A stretch of DNA of 14,297 nucleotides from positions 1 through 14,297 of the forward strand of contig SKQJ01000237.1 in assembly GCA_007119075.1 (NCBI GenBank), in the 5' to 3' direction. This stretch comes from Bacteroidales bacterium (GTDB taxonomy: Bacteria; Bacteroidota; Bacteroidia; Bacteroidales; PUMT01). The number at the start of each line of letters is the position of its first letter. Positions within the stretch are counted from its first letter, which is position 1. The notes under the pieces were generated by a model that was not told where the DNA came from, did no database searches, and saw only the letters and a list, made by a program, of their open reading frames with translations. A program made the position numbers and the translations under genes. Positions 1 through 7,105 of this stretch are shown here, one piece after another.

Positions 1-1
1 C

Positions 2-685
2 TGGAATTATGTTTATGAACCGGGTGAGGCCGCACCTGTTATTTTCGAGAAATTTTATATGAAGTTCCTCGAAAACCTCCTGCTTGAAGAGATGGGCCGA
101 GACCTTTACGAGCTGTTCCTTTCCGATAAGATACTGGTGCGCAATTTAATGGAGCTCGTCTGGGAAAAAAGGCGTTCGGCATGGCTTTCGGGGGACTGCT
201 CAGAAGATGCGGAGGCGTTCACAGGAATCGTTCACGGAAGTTTCGGCGAAACAGTAAAATGGCTTGAGAACAAGATGGGCGCGGATCCCCGTAAATGGAC
301 ATGGGCGGGAGTCCATCAGCTGCAGCTGGAGCATCCCATGGGCAGGGTCAGGCTACTGGATGCGCTGTTTAACCTGAACAGGGGCCCCTGGTCGCCCGGC
401 GGCAGCTTTCATACCGTGGGCCCGTTTTCATATGATTTCCTTGACCCGTTCACGATTATCCACGGGGCATCACACAGGCATGTTTATCAGGTGGCCGAAT
501 GGGACGGGTCTTTTTCTGTGGTGCCGGGGGGGATATCGGGCATACCGGCCAGCGATCATTATTCAGATCAGGCGGAATTGTTCATGTCAGGCAGTTACCG
601 TCCCGACCTGTTTTCACTTGCAGCGGTAGGAAAGAACGGAAAGTACAGGATGAGCTTTATGCCGGCCGTCCTGACAGCCGAATGA
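2..685 (+). CDS. Penicillin acylase family hydrolase, C-terminal part (5' end outside window)
   Basis: The reading frame is open from the first bases (codons from position 2 read WNYVYEPGEAAPV), so this is the 3' part of a larger gene and the ATG at 59 is internal. The visible 227 residues match the C-terminal end of the beta subunit of penicillin-amidase-type N-terminal-nucleophile hydrolases. Diagnostic is the run GASHRHVYQVAEWD, followed by VVPGGISGIPASDHYSDQ and then GSYRPDLFS. This corresponds to the family pattern of a GxSxR segment, a PGGxSGxPxSxHYxDQ segment and a Y-P-L-x-F segment near the C-terminus. The nucleophile serine and any signal peptide lie upstream and cannot be seen. Members hydrolyse amide bonds of acylated substrates, often in the periplasm; the substrate cannot be told. 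It is convergent with the thiF-like gene and has no evident link to the metal-cofactor genes. Confidence 0.85.
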   Translation, partial: WNYVYEPGEAAPVIFEKFYMKFLENLLLEEMGRDLYELFLSDKILVRNLMELVWEKRRSAWLSGDCSEDAEAFTGIVHGSFGETVKWLENKMGADPRKWTWAGVHQLQLEHPMGRVRLLDALFNLNRGPWSPGGSFHTVGPFSYDFLDPFTIIHGASHRHVYQVAEWDGSFSVVPGGISGIPASDHYSDQAELFMSGSYRPDLFSLAAVGKNGKYRMSFMPAVLTAE

Positions 686-901
686 GCCGGACATGCTTTC
701 CTGCCGACGGACGAATCACTGGCGGGGATCGCAGGCCCTGGCCTGAAAGTGAGCCGGAAATGCTGCTTTACAGATTTGTTGGTTCCGGTCTGGGGCGCAA
801 GACAGCCTGCTTTCAGGCAAAATGGCCGGTCAGGGCAGACAGATACCCTGATATGCATCTTCTGCGAAGTTGCTCCCTGCAGGCAGCTCAAAGATTGCCT
901 T

Positions 902-1519
902 TCAGGTGCCGGACAGGGAGAGCAGGATCTCAAGTGCCTGGTTGGCCTGCATATGGGCGACTATGCCCACCCTGGGCGCCAGGGGAGGCATGGCTGGGGA
1001 AGTTTCATTTTCCTGGTCGCCGCAAACAAAAATTTTTTCATTGGGTGCGGTGGTCCTGATAAGGTTGTTGCGGCCGAATCCGGCAACCCCGCTGCCCAGG
1101 ATGAGGTATTTGTCATCCATTTGGGAAAGAACCGTTTCCGCTATCATCTGTTTCATCACGGCAAGATCAAACGCCTCGATTATAATCTGGCAGGATTTGA
1201 ATATCACGGGAATGTTAGAAGGGTCGAGCATCAGATCATATGCCTCGACCTGTGTGCCAGGATTTGCCCTCTTTATGTTTTCCCTGAGTGCTGCGATCTT
1301 TTTCATGCCGGTCTGATCGGCAAAGAAATACTGCCTGTTAAGATTTTCGGGACTGACGGTATCGAAGTCGGCTATGATGAGTTTTCCGACTCCAGCCCTG
1401 GCAAGCGCAACGGCGCAATTGGATCCGAGCCCGCCGGCACCGGCAATGCCCACCGTTTTGTCTGACAGCCTTTTATATATGTCTTCAAGACCTGAGGCCG
1501 GCATAAGATTATTTGGCAT
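902..1519 (-). CDS. ThiF/MoeB-type sulfur-carrier adenylyltransferase (short ThiF family)
   Basis: This 205-residue protein belongs to the short ThiF-like branch of the E1/MoeB/ThiF superfamily, which adenylylates the C-terminal glycine of a ThiS- or MoaD-like carrier using ATP. The nucleotide-binding loop GAGGLG is at residues 27-32 and the acidic DFD at 51-53. NLNRQ at 59-63 carries the conserved arginine, GMKK the lysine at 73-74, and EAFD the aspartate at 118. The C-terminal APRVGIVAHMQANQALE matches this subfamily. The paired CxxC zinc motifs of full-length MoeB are absent; C166 (FVCGD) is the most plausible reactive cysteine. It is transcribed divergently from the AOR-family gene, 121 bases apart. 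No partner carrier gene is visible, so whether it serves thiamine or molybdopterin/tungstopterin synthesis is open; the context favours the latter only weakly. Confidence 0.87.
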   Translation of the reverse strand: MPNNLMPASGLEDIYKRLSDKTVGIAGAGGLGSNCAVALARAGVGKLIIADFDTVSPENLNRQYFFADQTGMKKIAALRENIKRANPGTQVEAYDLMLDPSNIPVIFKSCQIIIEAFDLAVMKQMIAETVLSQMDDKYLILGSGVAGFGRNNLIRTTAPNEKIFVCGDQENETSPAMPPLAPRVGIVAHMQANQALEILLSLSGT

Positions 1520-1566
1520 TATATACTAACTTTGACCCTGCCGGGCGGCTTCCATGACAATAATCA

Positions 1567-1597
1567 TTTGATAGCTAAGGCCGGCGCGATATTTTTA
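1567..1597 (+). promoter_or_regulatory. Candidate Bacteroidota-type promoter of the AOR-family gene
   Basis: TTTG at 1567-1570 is followed after 19 bases by TATTTTTA at 1590-1597. This fits the Bacteroidota -33 TTTG / -7 TAnnTTTG pattern with seven of eight -7 positions matching (the last G is A). A transcript would start near 1604 and carry a leader of about 37 bases before the ATG at 1641. A second TAACTTTG at 1527-1534 matches the -7 box fully but has no well-spaced -33 element. Confidence 0.45.
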
Positions 1598-1640
1598 ACA
1601 TTCGAATAATCGTGCAAATTACGTAAAAATACGAGACAAT

Positions 1641-3800
1641 ATGGAAGTTCAGGAACTGAAAAAAAGTCACCGGCTGCTGGCCGGATTTGATTATGCCATA
1701 ACCCCGCTTGACAGAGGGTATACCGATAAGATACTTTATGTGAACCTCGGCAGCAATGAGATCATGGAAAAGGGCGTCGACCCCCTTATGAAGGAGAAAT
1801 TCATCGGAGGCAGGGGATACGGGCTCAAGCTCCTATGGGATGCAACCGGTCCGGATACCCGGTGGAATGACCCGGAAAACGAGATTATCATAAGCGGCGG
1901 ACCCATTTGCGGCGTGACCCAGTATGCCGGCGCCGGCAAATCGATTGTTGTCTCCCTTTCTCCCCAGACCGGTTCGGTGATGGACAGCAATGTGGGAGGG
2001 TTTTTCGGGCCCTTCCTGAAATTTGCGGGGTATGATGCGTTTGAGCTTCAGGGGAAGGCTGAAAAAGACGTGATAATCTATATCGATGGCATAAAGGGAA
2101 GGGTGGAAATATTCGAAGCCCCCAAAGAGGCAATTGACACCCATGTCCTTGCCGAGCAGCTTACGGAGATGTTCGCCGAAAACGAAAAGGAAAAAAAGAA
2201 CATCGGGATCGTTTCCACCGGAGCCGCCGCAGACCATTCGCTTATCGGAATGCTGAATTTTACCTTTTACGATGTCAAAAGAAAAGCCATCCGTCTCAAA
2301 CAGGCGGGAAGGGGAGGCATCGGCACCGTTTTCCGCGATAAGCGGGTAAAGGCTATCGTAGCAAAAGTTGCCGGCGTGAAGGGCAATGCCAACAAGGTTG
2401 TCGACCTGGACGCTATCAGGGAACGGGGTCGCCGTTTTAACGAGGAGATGCGCCGGTTTGACCATGAGCAGGCCGAAATGCGGACAAAGGGCACGGTCCA
2501 TCTTACCAACGTCATGAATGATTACGACCTGATCCCTGTCAATAACTTCAAGTTCGGGTCGCATCCCGATGCCGGAAATATCCATTCCGATGTGTATAAA
2601 TCATTGTTTACCCAGGGTCTGCCCGATGGCTGCTGGATAGGCTGCACCATGTCGTGCGCCAAGGGAGTGGACAACTACAGGCTGCGCACGGGGCCTTATG
2701 CCGGACAGGAGGTCATAGTCGACGGCCCGGAATATGAAACGGCCGCCTCGCTGGGATCGAACCTCGGCATTTTCAATCCCGATTTTACCATTGAAGCCAA
2801 TTTCTATTGCGACACCTATGGCATCTGCACCATAACATGGGGAACGGTGATGGGCTTTGTGATGGAGTGCTATGAGAACGGTATTCTGAATGAGGAGCGG
2901 TGCGGCGGACTGAAACTGAATTTCGGCAATGCCGATTCGGCAATGGAGCTTCTTCACATGCTTGCAAGGGGCGAGGGCTTCGGCAAAATTGCCGGAATGG
3001 GCGTCAGGAAGATGAAGGAGATGTTTGCCGAAAAAGGCTGGGGCGATCCGGCCTTCCTTCAGGATATTGCAATGGAGAACAAGGGGCTGGAATATTCGCA
3101 GTACATGTCCAAGGAATCGCTCGCCCAGCAAGGCGGGTACGCCCTGACCAACAAAGGGCCCCAGCATGACGAGGCGTGGCTGATATTTATGGATATGGTC
3201 AATAACCAGATACCCACCTTCGAAGATAAGGCCGAGGCACTGCACTATTTCCCCATGTTCAGGACATGGTTCGGACTGGTTGGATTATGCAAGCTTCCCT
3301 GGAATGATGTAGAGCCCGAGGGCAACGCAGAAACCGATGAGCCTGCCAAGGTTCCCGAGCATGTGGACAACTATGTGACAATATACAAGGCTGTGACAGG
3401 CAAACCCTTTGACAAGGAGGAACTTATAAGGCAGTCAGAGAGGGTTTACAATTTTCAGCGGATATTCAATCTGAGACGGGGCTTCGGCACCAGGAAGTAC
3501 GATGCCCAGCCCTACAGGGCTGCGGGCCCGGTCACGGTTGAGGAATACGAATCACGTGCGGAAAGATATGACAAGCAGCTGAAGGATCTCATGAAAATCG
3601 ATCCGGCAGGGAAATCCACCGAAGAGAAGATGGCACTGCATCGCAGATACCGTGAAGACAGGTACGAACAGCTGCTGGATGCCGTGTATCTCAGAAGGGG
3701 CTGGACAAAAAACGGCGTTCCCAAAATTGAACACCTCAAAAAGCTTGGGATGGATCTTCCCGAGCTCATCGAGCTGGTAAAAGATCACCAGGAGGCCTGA
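1641..3800 (+). CDS. Aldehyde:ferredoxin oxidoreductase (AOR) family tungsten/molybdenum enzyme
   Basis: The 719-residue product is a full AOR-family protein, which holds one bis-pyranopterin W or Mo and one [4Fe-4S] cluster. Visible landmarks are the N-terminal LYVNLGS with GGRGYGLKLLWD, SNVGGFFGPFLKFAGYDA, and AGRGGIGTVFRDKRVKAI (pterin-binding domain). The cluster ligands are C331, C335, C339 and C550 (GLCKLPW). DGPEYET lies at 361-367, and GPQHDEAW carries H509, the counterpart of the catalytic histidine. Classical archaeal AORs have about 605 residues and CX2CX3C; this one has CX3CX3C, about 25 extra N-terminal residues and a longer C-terminal part, closer to the long branch that includes E. 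coli YdhV (about 700 residues). Aldehyde oxidation is the family default but the substrate cannot be told. No ferredoxin-like small subunit gene is adjacent. The start is preceded by a weak purine stretch only. Confidence 0.92.
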   Translation: MEVQELKKSHRLLAGFDYAITPLDRGYTDKILYVNLGSNEIMEKGVDPLMKEKFIGGRGYGLKLLWDATGPDTRWNDPENEIIISGGPICGVTQYAGAGKSIVVSLSPQTGSVMDSNVGGFFGPFLKFAGYDAFELQGKAEKDVIIYIDGIKGRVEIFEAPKEAIDTHVLAEQLTEMFAENEKEKKNIGIVSTGAAADHSLIGMLNFTFYDVKRKAIRLKQAGRGGIGTVFRDKRVKAIVAKVAGVKGNANKVVDLDAIRERGRRFNEEMRRFDHEQAEMRTKGTVHLTNVMNDYDLIPVNNFKFGSHPDAGNIHSDVYKSLFTQGLPDGCWIGCTMSCAKGVDNYRLRTGPYAGQEVIVDGPEYETAASLGSNLGIFNPDFTIEANFYCDTYGICTITWGTVMGFVMECYENGILNEERCGGLKLNFGNADSAMELLHMLARGEGFGKIAGMGVRKMKEMFAEKGWGDPAFLQDIAMENKGLEYSQYMSKESLAQQGGYALTNKGPQHDEAWLIFMDMVNNQIPTFEDKAEALHYFPMFRTWFGLVGLCKLPWNDVEPEGNAETDEPAKVPEHVDNYVTIYKAVTGKPFDKEELIRQSERVYNFQRIFNLRRGFGTRKYDAQPYRAAGPVTVEEYESRAERYDKQLKDLMKIDPAGKSTEEKMALHRRYREDRYEQLLDAVYLRRGWTKNGVPKIEHLKKLGMDLPELIELVKDHQEA

Positions 3801-3867
3801 CCCGGCAGCATTTTTTAATGGCAATCCACCGGCTTTTCTTCTGCCTGTCAGCTTTCGGGATGATTGA

Positions 3868-3945
3868 CTGGTAATTGCCGGAACCCGCAACGTCCCTGAT
3901 GCTAACTTCAGACTTTGAGAGCATAGCCCTGGCAATTGCCGGAAC
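3868..3945 (+). repeat. Pair of 17-bp direct repeats with palindromic core (possible operator)
   Basis: CTGGTAATTGCCGGAAC (3868-3884) and CTGGCAATTGCCGGAAC (3929-3945) differ at one base and start 61 bases apart. In the second copy GGCAATTGCC (3931-3940) is a perfect 10-base palindrome; in the first one base breaks the symmetry. They lie between the AOR-family gene and the tungstate-binding-protein gene, where an operator would be expected. Identity as a regulator site is inference. Confidence 0.5.
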
Positions 3946-3954
3946 GGGTTAAAG

Positions 3955-4123
3955 ACGAAGCTTCCGCTAACAGCCTTGCTTTAATATGAGGTGTGGGCAT
4001 GATGCATGGGCAAACATAATTGAAAATGAAGCTGCCGCTCATGGCCCTGCTTTACCCGGCAAAATAATGGCGCGTGAATAATAATAAATCCTAAAGATGA
4101 AGCTGCTTTCAACAGCCCTGCTT
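3955..4123 (+). repeat. Three degenerate copies of the binding-protein gene start, 71 bases apart
   Basis: The first nine codons of the tungstate-binding-protein gene (4097-4123, MKLLSTALL) have two upstream relatives beginning at 4026 (MKLPLMALL) and 3955 (TKLPLTALL, ATG changed to ACG). Pairwise identity over 27 bases is 20 or 21. The starts are spaced exactly 71 and 71 bases, not a multiple of three, so each copy is in a different frame. The 3955 copy stops right after the ninth codon (TAA at 3982). The 4026 copy reads 13 codons, ending YPAK and TAA at 4065-4067. The sequence between copies is not obviously conserved. They could be remnants of a tandem duplication, a leader peptide, or a repeated regulator site. 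Confidence 0.55.
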
Positions 4124-5050
4124 CCCTTCATGCTGGCCTGCATGCTTTTTTCCTGCAGGCAGCCGGACAGCTCTTTGCGCATAATCCATGCAGGGAGCCT
4201 GACCGTGCCTGTAAAAGAAGCGGCCGATTCCTTCATGAAGCGGAATCCCGGGATAAGGGTGCTGACCGAAGCCTGGGGCAGCAAGGCAGGGGCCCGCAGG
4301 GTGAGCGACCTGGGCGTGCCGTGTGATATCTTTATTTCGGCCGATTATAAGGTGATCGACCATTTTCTGATTCCCGGCCACGCTTCATGGCAGATCCCGT
4401 TTGCCGGCAATGAGCTGTCGATCGTTTACACTCCACAGTCCCGCTACGCCGATGAGATCAATGCATTCAACTGGCATGAGATCCTTCTGAGGGATGATGT
4501 GGTTTACGGCCGCTCCGACCCCGGTTCCGATCCCTGCGGGGTCAGATCGGTACTGGTGACGCAGCTTGCAGAAATTTATTACGGTCATCCCGGACTTTCG
4601 GAAAAGCTCCTTTCCCGTCACCGGAACATGATAAGGCCCAAGGAAACAGACCTTCTTGCCCTGCTGGAGATCAACGCCCTGGATTATATATTCCTTTACC
4701 GTTCGGTTGCCCGGCAGCACCGGCTTGAGCATGTCAGGCTCCCCGACAGCCTGAACCTGAGAAATCCCGAGTTGAATGACTGGTACGCGCAGGCCCGGAC
4801 AGAAACCAGGGGGACCGCCCCGGGGAAAACAATTATGGAGACCGGAGAGGCAATGGTATACGGCATCACCATTCCTCATAAGTCGGAGAATCCCGAGCTG
4901 GCCGCCCGGTTCGTGCAATTCTTCCTTTCTGAGGCCGGACAGGCGATCATGGAGAGAAACGGCCAGCATTCCCTTGTGCCCTCCGTATCGGATACCCGGG
5001 AGAAGATCCCGGCAGAGCTCCGGAAGTTTGTGTTGCCTCCCAACCGGTAA
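4097..5050 (+). CDS. wtpA: Tungstate/molybdate ABC transporter substrate-binding lipoprotein (WtpA-like)
   Basis: This 317-residue periplasmic binding protein captures tungstate or molybdate for the permease encoded downstream. It begins with a lipoprotein signal: hydrophobic residues 3-18 and the lipobox LFSC with C20 as the acylated cysteine. The mature part shows the WtpA/ModA fold landmarks HAGSLTVPV (31-39), NPGIRV, CDIFISADYKVID (76-88), GNELSIVYT (104-112), GRSDPGSDPCGVRS (138-151) and ALDYIFLYRSVA (194-205). D141 or D145 and E191 are candidates for the carboxylate ligands that give archaeal WtpA its octahedral oxyanion site; this alignment is by eye. The end (LAARFVQFFLSEAGQAIMERNGQ) is typical of extracellular solute-binding proteins. 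The gene has its own structured leader and is followed by a hairpin before the permease gene. Tungstate is favoured over molybdate because of the AOR-family neighbour. Confidence 0.88.
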   Translation: MKLLSTALLPFMLACMLFSCRQPDSSLRIIHAGSLTVPVKEAADSFMKRNPGIRVLTEAWGSKAGARRVSDLGVPCDIFISADYKVIDHFLIPGHASWQIPFAGNELSIVYTPQSRYADEINAFNWHEILLRDDVVYGRSDPGSDPCGVRSVLVTQLAEIYYGHPGLSEKLLSRHRNMIRPKETDLLALLEINALDYIFLYRSVARQHRLEHVRLPDSLNLRNPELNDWYAQARTETRGTAPGKTIMETGEAMVYGITIPHKSENPELAARFVQFFLSEAGQAIMERNGQHSLVPSVSDTREKIPAELRKFVLPPNR

Positions 5051-5056
5051 CTTGTA

Positions 5057-5076
5057 AGGAATTCCCCTGAATTCCT
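5057..5076 (+). terminator. Perfect 8-bp hairpin after the binding-protein gene
   Basis: AGGAATTC, loop CCCT, GAATTCCT form an 8-bp perfect stem with a 4-base loop, starting seven bases after the stop codon at 5048-5050. No T-run follows, so it is not a classic intrinsic terminator. It could attenuate read-through or protect the 3' end of the upstream transcript, giving more binding protein than permease. Confidence 0.4.
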
Positions 5077-5219
5077 GATGGTTGCATTGCTCCCAATGAG
5101 TGAAGCCGCGTGCATGGGAAATTCCGCGACGGACCCCTGAAGGTTGAATTTTATCCCATCCGCTGGTCACTGCCTGGCTCGTTCCCCGTTGCCACGGCAT
5201 TAATATTGGTTAATTGGTT

Positions 5220-5227
5220 TATTTTTG
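5220..5227 (+). promoter_or_regulatory. Candidate -7 element ahead of the permease gene
   Basis: TATTTTTG matches the Bacteroidota -7 box TAnnTTTG at every fixed position and lies about 50 bases before the permease start. The only nearby TTG triplets (5206-5208 and 5215-5217) are too close for a standard -33 box, so this is a weak call. It would explain the 227-base spacing within an otherwise tight transporter unit. Confidence 0.3.
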
Positions 5228-5277
5228 TAGCGGCCAACCGTCCGCGGCATGATTGCCCACTGAAATAATCTGATCCT

Positions 5278-6066
5278 ATGAACGGATACTATCCAATGAA
5301 GCTGTTGTTTGTATTTATCGGGGGACTGGTGCTGTTGTTTATTGTGGCGCCCCTGGCCGGCCTGTATCTCTCCACTACTCCGGGTGAGTTTTTTCAGACT
5401 GCGACCGACAGGGAAGTGGCGGGCAGCATCTGGCTGACATTGTGGACTTCAATGGCGGCCACTCTGTTGTTCGGACTGGCGGCCATACCTCTTGCCTGGC
5501 TGCTTGCCCGGAGAAAATTTCCCTTTAAAAGATTGATTTCGGCCGTGATCAATGTTCCGGTGGTGATTCCCCATTCTGCCGCGGGCATCGCAATTCTCGG
5601 TTTCGTCGCAAGGGATTCCGCCATAGGGCGGCTGGGGGAGAAACTCGGGCTGAGCTTCGTGGGAAATCCTTCGGGGATCATCCTTGCCATGGCTTTTGTG
5701 AGTATACCGTTCCTTATCAATGCCGCGAGGGATGGATTTGCCGCTGTGCCTGAAAAGTTTGAAAAGGCAGCGCTGAATCTTGGCGCCTCTCCTGTAAGGG
5801 TATTTTTTACCATAAGCCTTCCCCTGGCCTGGCGGTCGATTCTTACCGGATTGATAATGATGTGGGCCCGGGGCATGAGCGAATTCGGGGCGGTAGTGAT
5901 AGTGGCCTATCATCCGATGACCGCGCCCGTGCTTATCTGGGAGCGGTTTGCTTCCTTCGGGCTTGATTGGGCTATTCCGGTGGCTGCGGTTTTTATTACG
6001 GTTTGCCTTATAGTTTTCATGATTTTGCGAATTGTAGCATCAGGGTATGACAAAACTGAAAGTTAG
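5278..6066 (+). CDS. wtpB: Tungstate/molybdate ABC transporter permease (WtpB-like)
   Basis: The 262-residue inner-membrane permease belongs to the CysT/ModB/WtpB type. Hydrophobic segments fall near residues 9-31, 56-78, 88-109, 131-151, 185-208 and 232-252, consistent with six helices. The cytoplasmic coupling loop is clear: KAALNLGASPVRVFFTISLP (163-182) fits the EAA motif with its conserved glycine and LP, the site that contacts the ATPase. GMSEFGAVVIVAY (199-211) is also typical of ModB/WtpB permeases. An internal ATG at 5296 (MKLLFVF) would drop six residues and is a possible true start; neither has a clear ribosome binding site. The last 20 bases overlap the ATPase gene, so the two are translated together. 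The assignment to tungstate rather than sulfate rests on the neighbours. Confidence 0.88.
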   Translation: MNGYYPMKLLFVFIGGLVLLFIVAPLAGLYLSTTPGEFFQTATDREVAGSIWLTLWTSMAATLLFGLAAIPLAWLLARRKFPFKRLISAVINVPVVIPHSAAGIAILGFVARDSAIGRLGEKLGLSFVGNPSGIILAMAFVSIPFLINAARDGFAAVPEKFEKAALNLGASPVRVFFTISLPLAWRSILTGLIMMWARGMSEFGAVVIVAYHPMTAPVLIWERFASFGLDWAIPVAAVFITVCLIVFMILRIVASGYDKTES

Positions 6067-7105
6067 GGACGTCTCTGTCCGCCTCGGCCGGTTCGGGCTG
6101 AACAGGGTTAATTTTACCGCAGCAGGGGGGGAGTACTTTGTATTGCTCGGGATGTCCGGCGCCGGGAAATCAGTTATTCTGCAGATCATTGCAGGCATAA
6201 TTCCGGCATCGGGTGGTCAGATATTTCTGGGCGGAAAGGATATCAGCGCCGAAAAGGTGCAAAACCGCAAGGTGGGCCTGGTATTCCAGGATTCGGCTCT
6301 TTTTCCCCATATGAACGTGTTCAGCAATATTGCCTACCCCCTGAGATCAATGAGACCGGGAGCCAGGGGGACCGACAGCAGGGTAAGGGAACTTGCGCAA
6401 ATGACAGGGGTCAGCCACCTGCTGGACAGGGCAACGTCCAACCTTTCCGGCGGCGAGGCACAGAGAGTTGCGCTTGCGCGCGCCCTTGCCCTGGAGCCTG
6501 AATGCCTGTTGCTGGATGAGCCGCTGTCGGCACTCGACGTGCAGACAAGAAGCGAGTTTCGCCGTCTGCTCAGGGAACTGAACCGGCAGGGGCAGACCAT
6601 CGTGCATGTTACTCATGATTACGAGGAAGCCGCGCTGCTGGCCGGGCGCATCGGAGTAATGGAAAACGGCACCGTAGTGCAGGAAGGGTCTCCGGCGGAG
6701 GTGTTTCAGCAGCCCGGATCGGAATTTGTTGCCCGGTTCGTGGGGATAAGGAATTTCTTCAGCGGAACGCTGACCAGGGAAAGAGGCCCGATGTGCAGGT
6801 TCCGCACTGCAGGCATCGATATTGCCCTTCTCAGCGACGAGCCTCCCGGGGAAGGCTTTGTGGTTATAAGGGCAGAAGATGTCACTATAATGCGAAACAG
6901 TATGCCGTCGTCTGCCATCAATAATTTCAGGGGAGCGGTGACCGGATCCGGACCTGCCAGGATGGGAACGGAGATTATGGTCGACATAGGCGTTCCCCTT
7001 GCCGTGCTTGTATCCGATGATTCTGCCGGCTCCCTGGGTTTAGCCGAAGGCACAACCGTTTGGGTCAGTTTCAAGGCTTCGGCTATTAAATTTATAAGAA
7101 AATGA
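6047..7105 (+). CDS. wtpC: Tungstate/molybdate ABC transporter ATP-binding protein (WtpC/ModC-like)
   Basis: The 352-residue ATPase powers oxyanion import. All nucleotide-binding elements are present: Walker A GMSGAGKS (35-42), Q-loop Q81 in VFQDSALFPH, signature LSGGEAQR (133-140, glutamate in place of the usual glutamine), Walker B LLLDE (154-158), D-loop SALD and switch histidine H190 in VTHDYEEA. After residue 230 comes a C-terminal domain; residues about 289-350 resemble the TOBE/MOP beta barrel, which in ModC and CysA relatives binds the oxyanion and can shut transport off when the cell is replete. That domain ends in the typical WVSFKASAIKFI. The gene overlaps the permease gene by 20 bases and the next gene by the four bases ATGA, indicating one polycistronic unit. 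Confidence 0.9.
   Translation: MTKLKVRDVSVRLGRFGLNRVNFTAAGGEYFVLLGMSGAGKSVILQIIAGIIPASGGQIFLGGKDISAEKVQNRKVGLVFQDSALFPHMNVFSNIAYPLRSMRPGARGTDSRVRELAQMTGVSHLLDRATSNLSGGEAQRVALARALALEPECLLLDEPLSALDVQTRSEFRRLLRELNRQGQTIVHVTHDYEEAALLAGRIGVMENGTVVQEGSPAEVFQQPGSEFVARFVGIRNFFSGTLTRERGPMCRFRTAGIDIALLSDEPPGEGFVVIRAEDVTIMRNSMPSSAINNFRGAVTGSGPARMGTEIMVDIGVPLAVLVSDDSAGSLGLAEGTTVWVSFKASAIKFIRK

Noticed and set aside
805..818. Inverted repeat GCCTG-CTTT-CAGGC as a terminator between the convergent genes
   Set aside because: The stem is only 5 bp and no T-run follows on either strand.
749..1465. 238-codon open frame on the plus strand across the ThiF-like gene
   Set aside because: It covers the antisense of the ThiF-like coding region and contains no motif of its own.
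1833..2585. 250-codon open frame on the minus strand opposite the AOR-family gene
   Set aside because: Shadow frame; the AOR-family motifs in the plus strand are unambiguous here.
3774..3816. CTGGT/ACCAG stem and later T-run as a terminator for the AOR-family gene
   Set aside because: The stem lies inside the coding end and the six Ts come more than 20 bases later, so they do not form one terminator.
4026..4067. Independent 13-codon gene (MKLPLMALLYPAK)
   Set aside because: It is better explained as one of three related repeats; translation is possible but unsupported, so no separate gene is called.
4385..5200. 271-codon open frame on the minus strand opposite the binding-protein gene
   Set aside because: It mirrors the codon structure of a well-supported gene on the other strand, has no recognisable motif and is rich in low-complexity proline, glycine and histidine runs.
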